Shown piece after piece: positions 1-6,538 of a DNA stretch of 6,550 bases. The DNA comes from Planctomycetia bacterium (lineage in GTDB: Bacteria; Planctomycetota; Planctomycetia; Gemmatales; Gemmataceae), in NCBI GenBank assembly GCA_005773755.1, contig SXHE01000856.1:1-6550 (forward strand), written 5' to 3'. The stretch's first letter is position 1; each line of letters opens with the position of its first letter. The position numbers and the translations under genes were made by a program. The notes below the pieces were generated by a model, which ran no database searches, had not been told where the DNA came from, and worked only from the letters and a program-made list of their open reading frames with translations.

Positions 1-218
1 AAAGTTCACAAGGACTGCCCTCAGCGGCAATGTACAGAGAAACGAGCTAATTCCACAGACCCGACGGCGTTGGGCCCAGCGCGATTCCAGTACGCGCGAT
101 TGGACGCAGTCGCGGGTTGCGCGGATCGTGCCCAATTTGCGGGCGCACCGTACCTTCACACTCTGACTCGGACTGAGCAAAACCTTTCCCAGAAACCAGT
201 TCCGGCGACCAAATCACA

Positions 219-248
219 TTGACAGGCCCGCCGCTGTTTCTCTAAGAT
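219..248 (+). promoter_or_regulatory. Probable sigma70-type promoter for the DUF4912 gene
   Basis: A perfect -35 hexamer TTGACA (219-224) is followed after 18 bp by TAAGAT (243-248), which matches the -10 consensus TATAAT at 4 of 6 bases. Transcription would start near 255, giving a leader of about 290 nt before the ATG at 543. A GAGTTTGAACTC-centred near-palindrome at 261-276 lies just past the expected start site and could be an operator or simply a leader hairpin. The assignment rests on sequence match only; planctomycete promoter consensus may differ in detail. Confidence 0.5.
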
Positions 249-372
249 GAACGACCAGATGGGAGTTTGAACTCTCTCGATCAAGCGCCCACCACCAACC
301 TGCTCTCTTCGGGTATCACGATTCGTCGTGGTCCCGCTCTTTGCCCTGGACGGCACACCGGTTGGATCGCAC

Positions 373-394
373 CCGTTTCGCTCCCGCGAAACGG
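373..394 (+). promoter_or_regulatory. Perfect 9-bp hairpin in the leader of the DUF4912 gene
   Basis: The arms CCGTTTCGC (373-381) and GCGAAACGG (386-394) are exactly complementary around a 4-nt loop, TCCC. No T-run follows, so it is not a standard intrinsic terminator. It sits between the predicted promoter and the start codon and is followed by two shorter GC stems (452-456 with 463-467, and 469-473 with 478-482). It could serve mRNA stability or 5'-UTR control, or be a protein-binding inverted repeat in DNA. No known riboswitch is recognised. Confidence 0.4.
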
Positions 395-526
395 AGTCGC
401 GCTGTTCAGACATTCCCGCCCTTAGAATAGAGGCCGGGTTGCTTGTCCACGCCGGGACGGACCCCGGACCGGAACGATCCGGCACGGAAGTCATTACGTC
501 CGTCCCACAGCCGTCGCAACTTGCGC

Positions 527-532
527 GGGGAG
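527..532 (+). promoter_or_regulatory. Ribosome binding site of the DUF4912 gene
   Basis: GGGGAG ends 10 nt before the ATG at 543. It is the only Shine-Dalgarno-like stretch near the start and supports 543 as the start codon, consistent with the protein beginning directly with its Rho-N-like domain. Confidence 0.6.
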
Positions 533-542
533 TGGCCTGCCG

Positions 543-1916
543 ATGAAAACCGTTGGGTCGCTGAGCGACCGGTCCAAGACGGAACTGGCGAACATGGCCA
601 AGAGTCGCGGCGTTCGCGACTGGGCCACGCTGGACAAGAGCGCGCTTATGAAAGTGCTTTCCAAGCCCGTTGCGAAAGCGAAGCCGGCCAAGTCCGCGGC
701 CAAGACGACCAAGCCCGCGAAGAAGCCCGCGGTCGTCAAGAAGGTCGCGAAGGCCAAACCCGTCGCGCCGCGCCTGCCCGCGAAGCCGGCAATCACGTCC
801 ACGCACAAGGCCGCACCTAAGCCCGTCGTGAAAGTCGCGCCGAAGGCTCCCGTGAAGCCGGTCCCGACCGCACCCGCGCCGAAACCCGTCGTCGCCACGA
901 AGCCGACCGCTCCGGCGCTCAGACCGATCACGAACGGTTCGCACAAGCCCGTCGTCGCGGTCGTGCCCTCGAAGCCCGTCGCGAAGTCGTTCGTTCCACC
1001 AAAGCCGACGACTACCGTTGCGACCAAACCGCCGGTTACGAAGTCGCTGACGCAGCCGCGCGAGCCTCAGCGCGACGCACCGACGGCACGCGTGTCCGCG
1101 CCGATCACGAAGGACCGAATCCTTCTCGCCGTCTCGAACCCGTACTGGCTGAATGCCTACTGGGAACTGTCGCCGCACTCCGTGTCGCGGGCCGAAGCCG
1201 CGCTCCGGCAGGACTGGCACGGTGCCCGACTCATCATCCGCCTATTCGATGTGACCAGCCTCGACACCACCAGTACCTCCGAAACGCCGGTCAAGGACAT
1301 CGTCCTCCAGGGTGCCGGGCAGAACTGGTACATCGACGTGCCCCAGCCGCCGCGCACTTACCGGGCCGACATCGGCTACGTCTCGCGCCGCGGCGACTTT
1401 TACGTCCTGGCCCGGTCGAACGTCGTGACCCCACCGAAGGCCGGGGCCGAGGTGTCCGAGACCCCGGACAGCGGCTGGGACGACAACGACGCCAAGTGGA
1501 AGGCCGAGCGCATCCTCGCCATGTCCACCGGGTTCGAGTCCGCCGGCACCCCGGAGCTGCGCGAGTTCCTCGAAGAGCGCACCGGCCGCACACTCGGCCC
1601 GCCCAAAGAGACCGCGTTCGGCACCGGCGCGGTCCCGCCGGGCAGCGTCAAGAAGTTCTACTTCGAGATCGACGCGAAGCTTATCGTGTTCGGCCGCACC
1701 GACCCGTCCGCGCACCTGACGCTGAACAACGATCCGATCAAGCTGAACCCGGACGGCACGTTCCGCATGACGTTCAACCTGCCGGACAGCCGGCAGATCA
1801 TCCCCGCCGTGGCCGCCAGCGCCGACGGCGTGGAAGAGCGCACTATCGTCCTCGCCGTCGAGCGCAACACCAAGCACCTCGACCCGATGATCCACGACCA
1901 GATGAACGAGGTCTGA
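543..1916 (+). CDS. DUF4912 domain protein with Rho-N-like head and H1-like linker
   Basis: A 457-residue protein of unknown precise function. Residues 6-40 (LSDRSKTELANMAKSRGV onward) resemble the Rho N-terminal/SAP-like helical fold, which binds nucleic acid. Residues 41-180 are a disordered Lys/Pro/Ala tract with recurring KPV and KPA units, like bacterial histone-H1-type tails. Residues about 190-305 match DUF4912: NPYWLNAYWELS (199-210), RLFDVT (233-238), WYIDVP (272-277), ADIGYV (285-290) and RSNVVTPP (301-308). Residues about 375-448 look like a small beta-sandwich (KLIVFGRTDPSAHLTLNND, then DGTFRMTFNLPD and ERTIVLAVERNT) that I recall following DUF4912 in other proteins. There is no signal peptide or membrane segment, so it is probably cytoplasmic and may bind DNA or RNA. 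GGGGAG 10 nt upstream supports the start. It leads the group of four co-directional genes, but its link to them is only positional. Confidence 0.85.
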   Translation: MKTVGSLSDRSKTELANMAKSRGVRDWATLDKSALMKVLSKPVAKAKPAKSAAKTTKPAKKPAVVKKVAKAKPVAPRLPAKPAITSTHKAAPKPVVKVAPKAPVKPVPTAPAPKPVVATKPTAPALRPITNGSHKPVVAVVPSKPVAKSFVPPKPTTTVATKPPVTKSLTQPREPQRDAPTARVSAPITKDRILLAVSNPYWLNAYWELSPHSVSRAEAALRQDWHGARLIIRLFDVTSLDTTSTSETPVKDIVLQGAGQNWYIDVPQPPRTYRADIGYVSRRGDFYVLARSNVVTPPKAGAEVSETPDSGWDDNDAKWKAERILAMSTGFESAGTPELREFLEERTGRTLGPPKETAFGTGAVPPGSVKKFYFEIDAKLIVFGRTDPSAHLTLNNDPIKLNPDGTFRMTFNLPDSRQIIPAVAASADGVEERTIVLAVERNTKHLDPMIHDQMNEV

Positions 1917-1956
1917 CGGAAGGGAACGCGCTAGGCGCAGCGGACCGCAAGCGATC

Positions 1957-1979
1957 ACCCGCCGCTCTCGTGGGCGGGT
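1957..1979 (+). terminator. GC hairpin between the DUF4912 gene and apbE; weak terminator candidate
   Basis: ACCCGCC (1957-1963) pairs exactly with GGCGGGT (1973-1979) around a 9-nt loop. It is followed by TCGTCTCC, which is not a proper U-tract, so it would be an inefficient terminator or an attenuator. It ends 16 nt before the apbE start codon and could also affect translation initiation there, because apbE has no clear Shine-Dalgarno sequence of its own. Confidence 0.3.
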
Positions 1980-1995
1980 TCGTCTCCCCATCCCC

Positions 1996-3075
1996 ATGCT
2001 TCTCGATTTCCTTCTCTCTGATGAACCGGACGCGCCGAGCGAGTTCTCGCTCGTGCGCATTTCGCGTCGCGCGATGGCGACCACGTTCGAGATCGCCTTC
2101 CCCGCCGGCACCCACCCCGACCCCGTTGCCGCCGGCACCGACGCGCTCGACCTGATCGACGAACTCGAAGACCAGATGACCGTCTACCGCGAGTACTCCG
2201 AAGTGTCGCGATTGAACGCGACCGCCGCGACCGGCTTCGTGGAACTCGAGCCGCGCCTGTTCGAGCTGTTCGCGCGGTGCGCAGTCTGGACGCGCGAGAC
2301 CGGCGGTGCGTTCGACATCGCGACCGGCGCGCTCACAAAAGCGTGGGGATTCTACCGCCGCGACGGGGCCGTTCCGCCCGCACAGGAGCTTGTGGAAGCG
2401 ATGCGCGCGTCCGGCTTCCGGCACATCGTGCTGGACGAAGCGCGGCACGCGGTCAAGTTCCGCGTCGCGGGTCTGGAGCTGAATCTCGGCGCGGTGGGCA
2501 AGGGCTACGCACTCGACCGCGCCGCGGAACTGCTTCGCACGAAGTGGGGCGTGCGGTCGGCGCTGTTGCACGGTGGCGGCAGCAGCGCCCGCGCCATCGG
2601 CGCGCCACCCGGCGACGCGCGCGGCTGGCCGGTACGGTTGAAGCACCCGCACGCCCCCGACGCCTCGCTCGGCACGGTTCGGTTGCGCGATACGGGGCTT
2701 GGCACTTCTGCGGCCACCTTTCAGTTCTTCAACTACAATGGTCGGAAACTCGGCCACCTGCTCGACCCGCGCACCGGCTGGCCGGCGGCGGGCACGGCCA
2801 GCGCCAGTGTGCTCGCCCCGACCGCCGCGGAAGCCGACGCGATGTCCACCGCCGCGTTCGTGTTGGGGGCCGAAGGCGCGGAGCGCCTGACCCGCCTGCG
2901 CCCGGCGCTGGGGGCCGTGGTGCTGAGAGAAGAACCTAACCCCCCACCCCCCGTCCCTAAGAGGGAAGGGGGAGGAAGAGAAGAAACCTCTGCTCCCCCT
3001 TCCCTCTTAGGGAAGGGGGTTGGGGGGTTAGGTCTCTTCAGTTTCAACCTCGCCCGCGAAGCGTACTCTCCATGA
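1996..3075 (+). CDS. apbE: FAD:protein FMN transferase (ApbE family)
   Basis: ApbE enzymes use Mg2+ and FAD to attach FMN through a phosphoester bond to a Thr or Ser of target redox proteins such as NqrC or RnfG. The 359 residues show the family landmarks in order: MATTFEI (27-33), MTVYREYSEVSRLN (61-74), GAFDIATGALTKAWGF (104-119), NLGAVGKGYALD (163-174), LLHGGGSS (190-197), LGTSAATFQFF (235-245), GHLLDPRTGWP (253-263) and EADAMSTAAFVLG (279-291), whose Asp281 and Thr285 are the expected metal-site residues. The usual TSG turn reads TSA (237-239). There is no signal peptide or lipobox, unlike many exported ApbE proteins, so it may act in the cytoplasm. The ATG at 1996 lacks a clear ribosome binding site; Val20 (GTG, 2053) and Met27 (2074) are alternatives, but Met27 would begin inside the first conserved motif. 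Residues 314-346 come from an inverted-repeat element and are not part of the fold. The stop overlaps the next start (ATGA). Confidence 0.92.
   Translation: MLLDFLLSDEPDAPSEFSLVRISRRAMATTFEIAFPAGTHPDPVAAGTDALDLIDELEDQMTVYREYSEVSRLNATAATGFVELEPRLFELFARCAVWTRETGGAFDIATGALTKAWGFYRRDGAVPPAQELVEAMRASGFRHIVLDEARHAVKFRVAGLELNLGAVGKGYALDRAAELLRTKWGVRSALLHGGGSSARAIGAPPGDARGWPVRLKHPHAPDASLGTVRLRDTGLGTSAATFQFFNYNGRKLGHLLDPRTGWPAAGTASASVLAPTAAEADAMSTAAFVLGAEGAERLTRLRPALGAVVLREEPNPPPPVPKREGGGREETSAPPSLLGKGVGGLGLFSFNLAREAYSP
2935..3032. repeat. 98-bp nested inverted repeat inside the 3' end of apbE
   Basis: Two 40-bp arms (2935-2974 and 2993-3032) are reverse complements with two mismatches, around an 18-bp A/G-rich centre. 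The ends are CCTAAC and GTTAGG. Allowing a one-base bulge, pairing extends to 2929-3039, a span of 111 bp or 37 codons. Each arm contains its own smaller palindrome; in the right arm CCCCCTTCCCT (2995-3005) pairs with AGGGAAGGGGG (3009-3019) around a 3-nt loop, so the structure is nested. G-runs of 3, 5, 6 and 2 on the + strand (3010-3032), and matching runs on the other strand, could also form a quadruplex. There is no transposase, so this is either a non-autonomous mobile repeat (MITE-like) or a dispersed palindromic element of the type I recall from planctomycete and cyanobacterial genomes. Confidence 0.9.
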
Positions 3076-4580
3076 GCCACCTGCCGATCCCGCTCGCCGT
3101 GCTGTACGCGGGCCTCGCCGGAACCGTGATCGCGCTGATCGTCGCCACCGCGACGAACAAGTGGTCGCCGCGCGTGTTCTTCCTGCTCGCGCTGCGCCTC
3201 GCGATCGGCTGGCACTTCCTCTTTGAAGGGCTGAACAAGGTCCAGTCGTATTACACCGGCCCGACGGAGACGAGCAAGCCGTTCAGCAGCGAGCCGTACT
3301 TCCGTGCCGCGCCGGGGCCGCTCGGTCCGAGGATGCGCCGCGAGTTCTCCGACCCGGCGAAGGAGATCGCGAAGAAGGTGAAGGCACCGGACGCGATGAG
3401 TCTGGCCGAGTTCGCCGGCAAATCGGCCGAGTTCGAAAACGAACTCAAGGCCATCGACGCCACGGAAGCGACGGCCCTCAACGCGGCGAAAACGCCCGCC
3501 GAGAAGGACGTGGTGCGTGCGAAGGCCATCACGGAGCGGGACGAGGCCCGCGCGAAGCGGGACACGTTCCAGGCCGCCCAGTGCCCGGCGGCAGTCGCGG
3601 AGCTGATCGACGCCAACGACATGCTGACGAAGACCGAGGATGCGATTCAGCTCGAAGTCTCCACGACCGACCCGAAGGCGATCAAGGACGCGGAGGACAA
3701 GGCACTCAAGGCCGCGGACGAGGCCGAGGCGAACGCGCTGAAGCACGCTCGCATTCACGCGACGAAGGAAGTTCCGAAGGACGGCATCCCGCGCTGGACC
3801 GCCACGGACGTCGCGGCGATCACAAAGGACAAAGAGGCCGCGAAGGCGAAGGCGAGGGCCGACGCGGACAAGAAACGGGTCGATTCGAAGGCGAAGGGCG
3901 TGAAGTTCAAGACCGAGGCCGCGCAGCGGATCGTCGAGGCGAAGGCCGCGTACGCCCGCTGGGTGTACGGCTTGGACGCCCGCGGGGCGCAAGTGAAGTT
4001 CGTCAGCGGCGACGTGCTGCTGACCGGCCCGCAGCGGATCGAACACCTCAAGTGGGTGCAGTTGCTCGCACAAGAGGTCGCAACCCGACAGTCGAACGAC
4101 CTGGGCAACGGGACCGGCACCGACTCGAAGCGCGTCGCGGAGTTCCGGATGGCCGCCATCGCAGCGGAAGCCGAACTAGCCCGCGACGCCGACGCCTTCA
4201 TCGCAGAACTCAAGAAGGAACTGAACGGGGGCAAGGCCGTCGAGATCGATCCGATCAGCTCGCGCGGCCAGTTGCTCGACCGCATCACCATGTGGTTCCT
4301 CGTGATCGTCGGCGCGTTCCTGATGGGCGGGCTGTTCACGCGGGTCGTGTGCGTGCTGGCCGCCGGGTTCCTCGCCACGACGTACCTGACCCACCCGGCG
4401 TTCCCGTGGTATCCGCTCCCGCCCAACACCGAGGGCAACCCGGTGTTCGTCAACAAGAACGTGATCGAGGCCATCGCGCTACTCGCGCTCGCCTGCTACC
4501 CGACCGGTCGCTGGCTGGGCCTGGACGCCCTGGTGCTTCGACCCTTCTGGAAGCACAAGCCTGATTCGCCTCAGTGTTAG
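3072..4580 (+). CDS. DoxX-family membrane protein with large helical insert
   Basis: A 502-residue membrane protein. Segments at about 8-26 and 35-52 (FFLLALRLAIGWHFLFEGLNKV, the DoxX opening), 405-421, 424-440 and 462-476 look membrane-spanning. The C-terminal part carries DoxX hallmarks: LFTR (421-424), YLTHPAFPW (438-446), NTEGN (452-456), NKN (461-463) and PTGRWLGLDAL (477-487). DoxX/DoxD proteins include the small subunit of archaeal thiosulfate:quinone oxidoreductase, but most bacterial members have no assigned reaction. Between the second and third segments lies a non-membrane insert of roughly 330 residues, rich in Ala, Lys, Glu and Asp and probably coiled-coil over about 95-290 and 355-385, whereas ordinary DoxX proteins are only about 130-180 residues. 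Positive charges at 30-34, 424 and the C-terminus suggest the insert faces outside the cytoplasm. The start overlaps the apbE stop (ATGA) and has only a weak GAAG 10 nt upstream, so translation is probably coupled. Confidence 0.82.
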   Translation: MSHLPIPLAVLYAGLAGTVIALIVATATNKWSPRVFFLLALRLAIGWHFLFEGLNKVQSYYTGPTETSKPFSSEPYFRAAPGPLGPRMRREFSDPAKEIAKKVKAPDAMSLAEFAGKSAEFENELKAIDATEATALNAAKTPAEKDVVRAKAITERDEARAKRDTFQAAQCPAAVAELIDANDMLTKTEDAIQLEVSTTDPKAIKDAEDKALKAADEAEANALKHARIHATKEVPKDGIPRWTATDVAAITKDKEAAKAKARADADKKRVDSKAKGVKFKTEAAQRIVEAKAAYARWVYGLDARGAQVKFVSGDVLLTGPQRIEHLKWVQLLAQEVATRQSNDLGNGTGTDSKRVAEFRMAAIAAEAELARDADAFIAELKKELNGGKAVEIDPISSRGQLLDRITMWFLVIVGAFLMGGLFTRVVCVLAAGFLATTYLTHPAFPWYPLPPNTEGNPVFVNKNVIEAIALLALACYPTGRWLGLDALVLRPFWKHKPDSPQC

Positions 4581-4592
4581 CCGCAAGCCGCA
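4579..4592. repeat. Tandem 7-bp repeat at the end of the DoxX gene
   Basis: AGCCGCA occurs twice in direct succession (4579-4585 and 4586-4592), the first copy sharing two bases with the TAG stop. The 8-mer CCGCAAGC (4581-4588) recurs at 1945-1952, just after the DUF4912 gene. This may mark a short dispersed post-gene repeat, or may be chance in GC-rich DNA. The rest of the 69-bp gap before the next gene shows no clear promoter or terminator. Confidence 0.35.
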
Positions 4593-4636
4593 GGCGAGCG
4601 CGCCGTACAGGTTAAACGAACATTCACCCTCCCCCT

Positions 4637-4640
4637 GGAG
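4637..4640 (+). promoter_or_regulatory. Ribosome binding site of the Gfo/Idh/MocA gene
   Basis: GGAG ends 9 nt before the ATG at 4650. It supports this start over the in-frame ATGs at 4737 and 4746, which have no comparable upstream signal, and means the protein carries about 45 residues ahead of its twin-arginine motif. Confidence 0.65.
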
Positions 4641-4649
4641 CTAACGATC

Positions 4650-6461
4650 ATGGCTCTCGACCTGACGCCCGAACAGAAATCGACCGGCAAAGCGAACTTC
4701 GAGCAAGCCGCGGGCGACCTGGCGCGCGGCGACCAGATGAACACGATGGCGACCGGCGGCCCTCCCGACCCGACCAAGCGGGACCGCCGCGACTTCCTCA
4801 AGGCGGGTCTGGCCGCGGGCGCGGTCGTGCCGGTGTCGGCCGCCGTGTACTTCGGCTACCACGAGTGGAAGGGCAACAAGGCCGTCCGCACCGCGCTCAT
4901 CGGCTGCGGCGACGAGGGCGGTGTGCTGGTCGGTGATCACAACCCGGAGTTCAACGAGATCGTCGCCGTGTGCGACATCCGGCCGACCAACCTCGAACGC
5001 ATCTACAAGGGCGAGCCGCAGGGTCCGCGCAAGGGGCTGAACGGCATCTACGGCAAGGACAGCGCCAAGAAGATCAAGCAGTTCGAGACCGTGGACGCGC
5101 TGTTGGGGGAGGCAAAGAAGCTCGGCATCGAAGCGGTCATCATCGCGACCCCGCTCATCACGCACGACGCCATCGCCATCGAGTGCATGAAGGCCGGGCT
5201 GCACGTCCTGTGCGAAAAGCTGATGGCCCGCACCATCGGCAAGTGCAAGGACATGACCCAGTTCGCCAGCAAAACCGGCAAGTACAAGGACCGCGACGGC
5301 AACCCGGTGCTGCTCTCCGTCGGGCACCAACGGCACTACAGCACGCTTTACGCACAGGCGTTGGAGGTGCTGAACACCGGCATCCTGGGCGACATCAAGC
5401 ACATCCGGGCGCTGTGGCACCGGAACAACTCGTGGCCGTTCAGCGCCAGTGCCGCGGACCGCGCGGGCTTCGCCACCGGTAACGACATCGACGGCAAGCC
5501 GTTCGACCTACCGGCCCTGCGCGACGGCTGGTGCAAGCCCGTGCCGGCGAAGGACGCGGAGCCGTTCCTGAAGAACCCGACCCTGATGCCGAAGGACTAC
5601 AAGAGCGTCACTGAACTCGTACGGTGGCGGCTGTACAACGAGACCGGCGGCGGGCTGATGGCCGAACTCGGCAGCCACCAACTCGACGCGGCCTCCATCA
5701 TCCTGGGCCACGTCCACCCGATCTCGGTGCAGGGCGTCGGCGGCAAGTTCTTCTACGGCCCCGGCAAGAACGACCGCCAGAGCGACGACGGCGTGTTCGT
5801 CACCTACGAGTTCCCCGGCAAGACCTACTACAAGCGCGACACAAGCGGGCACCTCGTCTTGCAAGGCGGCAAGCCGGTCAAGCAGAACGAGGACGACATC
5901 GTCGTCGTGACGTACACGTCGTTCAACACGAACAGCTTCGAGAAGTACGGCGAGTGCGTGATGGGCAGCCGCGGCACGATGGTGATCGAAGAGGAAAAAG
6001 ACGTGTACCTGTTCAAGGAAGCGGAACCGGGCAAGGCGGCCAGCGGCGGGCGCGACACCCGCGTGACCGTGACTGGGGCGGGCGGCGGCAAGCCGGCGAT
6101 GGAAGCGACCAGCACCTGGGGCGGCGGGGGCGGTGCGCAACTGAGCAAGTCGAGCACGGCCCCGGCCTGGGACAGTGCCGTTCGTGGCTACCGCACCGAG
6201 ATGGAACACTTCGCGTTCTGCCTGCGCAAGTGGCAAGAGATGAAGCAGCACGTGAGCTACGAGAAGGACGAGCAGGGCAAGTTGAAGCACGCGAACATCA
6301 TCCCGCGGTGCCACGGCGAGGTGGCAATGGCCGACGCCATCCTCGCGCTCACCGCGAACATGGCGATGAACCGCAAGAACCCGCAGCGGATCAAGTTCGA
6401 CGAGGCCTGGTTCGAGGTGGACTCGCCCGAAGTGCCCGAAACCAAGCACGCTAAGGCGTAG
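4650..6461 (+). CDS. Tat-exported Gfo/Idh/MocA-family oxidoreductase
   Basis: A 603-residue NAD(P)-dependent dehydrogenase of the family that oxidises or reduces sugars, inositols and related compounds; its substrate is not predictable here. A twin-arginine signal DRRDFLKAG (45-53) precedes a hydrophobic stretch (54-69) with possible cleavage after VSA (62-64), so it is probably exported folded with its cofactor. The Rossmann motif is ALIGCGDEGG (82-91, GxGxxG), with Asp109 ending the second strand, then ATPLITH (166-172) and CEK (188-190). Lys190 is the expected catalytic lysine, but the usual EKP reads EKL. GGGLMAELGSHQLDAAS (333-349) provides His343 and Asp346. RGYRTEMEHF (512-521) and HGEVAMADAILALT (555-568) are typical of the C-terminal domain. 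It is longer than the usual 350-450 residues because of the N-terminal leader and a Gly/Lys-rich stretch at about 455-505. The start is set by GGAG 9 nt upstream. It follows the DoxX gene by 69 bp, so shared transcription is possible. Confidence 0.9.
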   Translation: MALDLTPEQKSTGKANFEQAAGDLARGDQMNTMATGGPPDPTKRDRRDFLKAGLAAGAVVPVSAAVYFGYHEWKGNKAVRTALIGCGDEGGVLVGDHNPEFNEIVAVCDIRPTNLERIYKGEPQGPRKGLNGIYGKDSAKKIKQFETVDALLGEAKKLGIEAVIIATPLITHDAIAIECMKAGLHVLCEKLMARTIGKCKDMTQFASKTGKYKDRDGNPVLLSVGHQRHYSTLYAQALEVLNTGILGDIKHIRALWHRNNSWPFSASAADRAGFATGNDIDGKPFDLPALRDGWCKPVPAKDAEPFLKNPTLMPKDYKSVTELVRWRLYNETGGGLMAELGSHQLDAASIILGHVHPISVQGVGGKFFYGPGKNDRQSDDGVFVTYEFPGKTYYKRDTSGHLVLQGGKPVKQNEDDIVVVTYTSFNTNSFEKYGECVMGSRGTMVIEEEKDVYLFKEAEPGKAASGGRDTRVTVTGAGGGKPAMEATSTWGGGGGAQLSKSSTAPAWDSAVRGYRTEMEHFAFCLRKWQEMKQHVSYEKDEQGKLKHANIIPRCHGEVAMADAILALTANMAMNRKNPQRIKFDEAWFEVDSPEVPETKHAKA

Positions 6462-6465
6462 GCGA

Positions 6466-6538
6466 CCGGCCGGTGTCAGCCGGCCGGTGTCAGCCGGCCG
6501 GTGAGAGCGAACGGCCGGTGTCAGCCAACTGGTGGGAA
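6466..6538. repeat. Degenerate 14-bp tandem repeats based on CCGGCCGG
   Basis: Two exact copies of CCGGCCGGTGTCAG (6466-6479, 6480-6493) are followed by CCGGCCGGTGAGAG (6494-6507), a 3-bp break, ACGGCCGGTGTCAG (6511-6524) and a decayed copy CCAACTGGTGGGAA (6525-6538). The core CCGGCCGG is self-complementary, so the array could form alternative hairpins in RNA. It begins 5 bp after the stop codon of the oxidoreductase gene and nears the window edge, so its full length is not known. There is no T-run, so it is not a standard terminator, though it may act as a 3' boundary element. Confidence 0.8.

Larger units (their letters stand above)
1..542. other. Gene-free upstream region with promoter and structured leader
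   Basis: No reading frame here has a recognisable product or a credible start. Frames crossing it on the minus strand are Arg/Gly-rich antisense shadows of the downstream gene. The base composition is visibly less GC-rich than the genes that follow, particularly at 1-60 and 160-300. It contains a sigma70-like promoter at 219-248, a near-palindrome just downstream at 261-276, a 9-bp perfect hairpin at 373-394, two smaller GC hairpins at 452-467 and 469-482, and the ribosome binding site of the DUF4912 gene at 527-532. The 8-mer GCGCGATT occurs twice, at 79-86 and 94-101, 15 bp apart. I see nothing else between 1 and 210. Confidence 0.6.

Noticed and set aside
423..428. Second -10-like hexamer TAGAAT in the leader
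   Set aside because: It matches the -10 consensus at 5 of 6 bases, but no acceptable -35 lies 16-18 bp upstream, so a second promoter is not supported.
328..546. Possible 72-residue leader ORF from a GTG, ending in an ATGA overlap with the DUF4912 start
   Set aside because: No Shine-Dalgarno sequence before the GTG, no recognisable domain, and composition unlike a folded protein. The ATGA overlap is attractive but can arise by chance from the ATG-A of the next gene.
156..1220. Long minus-strand open frame opposite the DUF4912 gene
   Set aside because: Its product is an Arg/Gly/Leu low-complexity string produced by the complementary strand of a Lys/Pro/Ala-rich gene in high-GC DNA; no domain is recognisable.
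2935..3032. Intrinsic terminator after apbE
   Set aside because: The stem is strong but lies inside the coding frame, is followed by mixed sequence with no U-tract, and the next gene overlaps apbE, so termination here would be counterproductive.
2733..4073. Long minus-strand frame opposite the DoxX gene and apbE end
   Set aside because: Arg/Leu-rich shadow with no motif. The Pro/Gly-rich portion is simply the opposite strand of the palindromic repeat.
6466..6538. CRISPR array
   Set aside because: The units are 14 bp, directly adjacent and without unique spacers, so they are simple tandem repeats.
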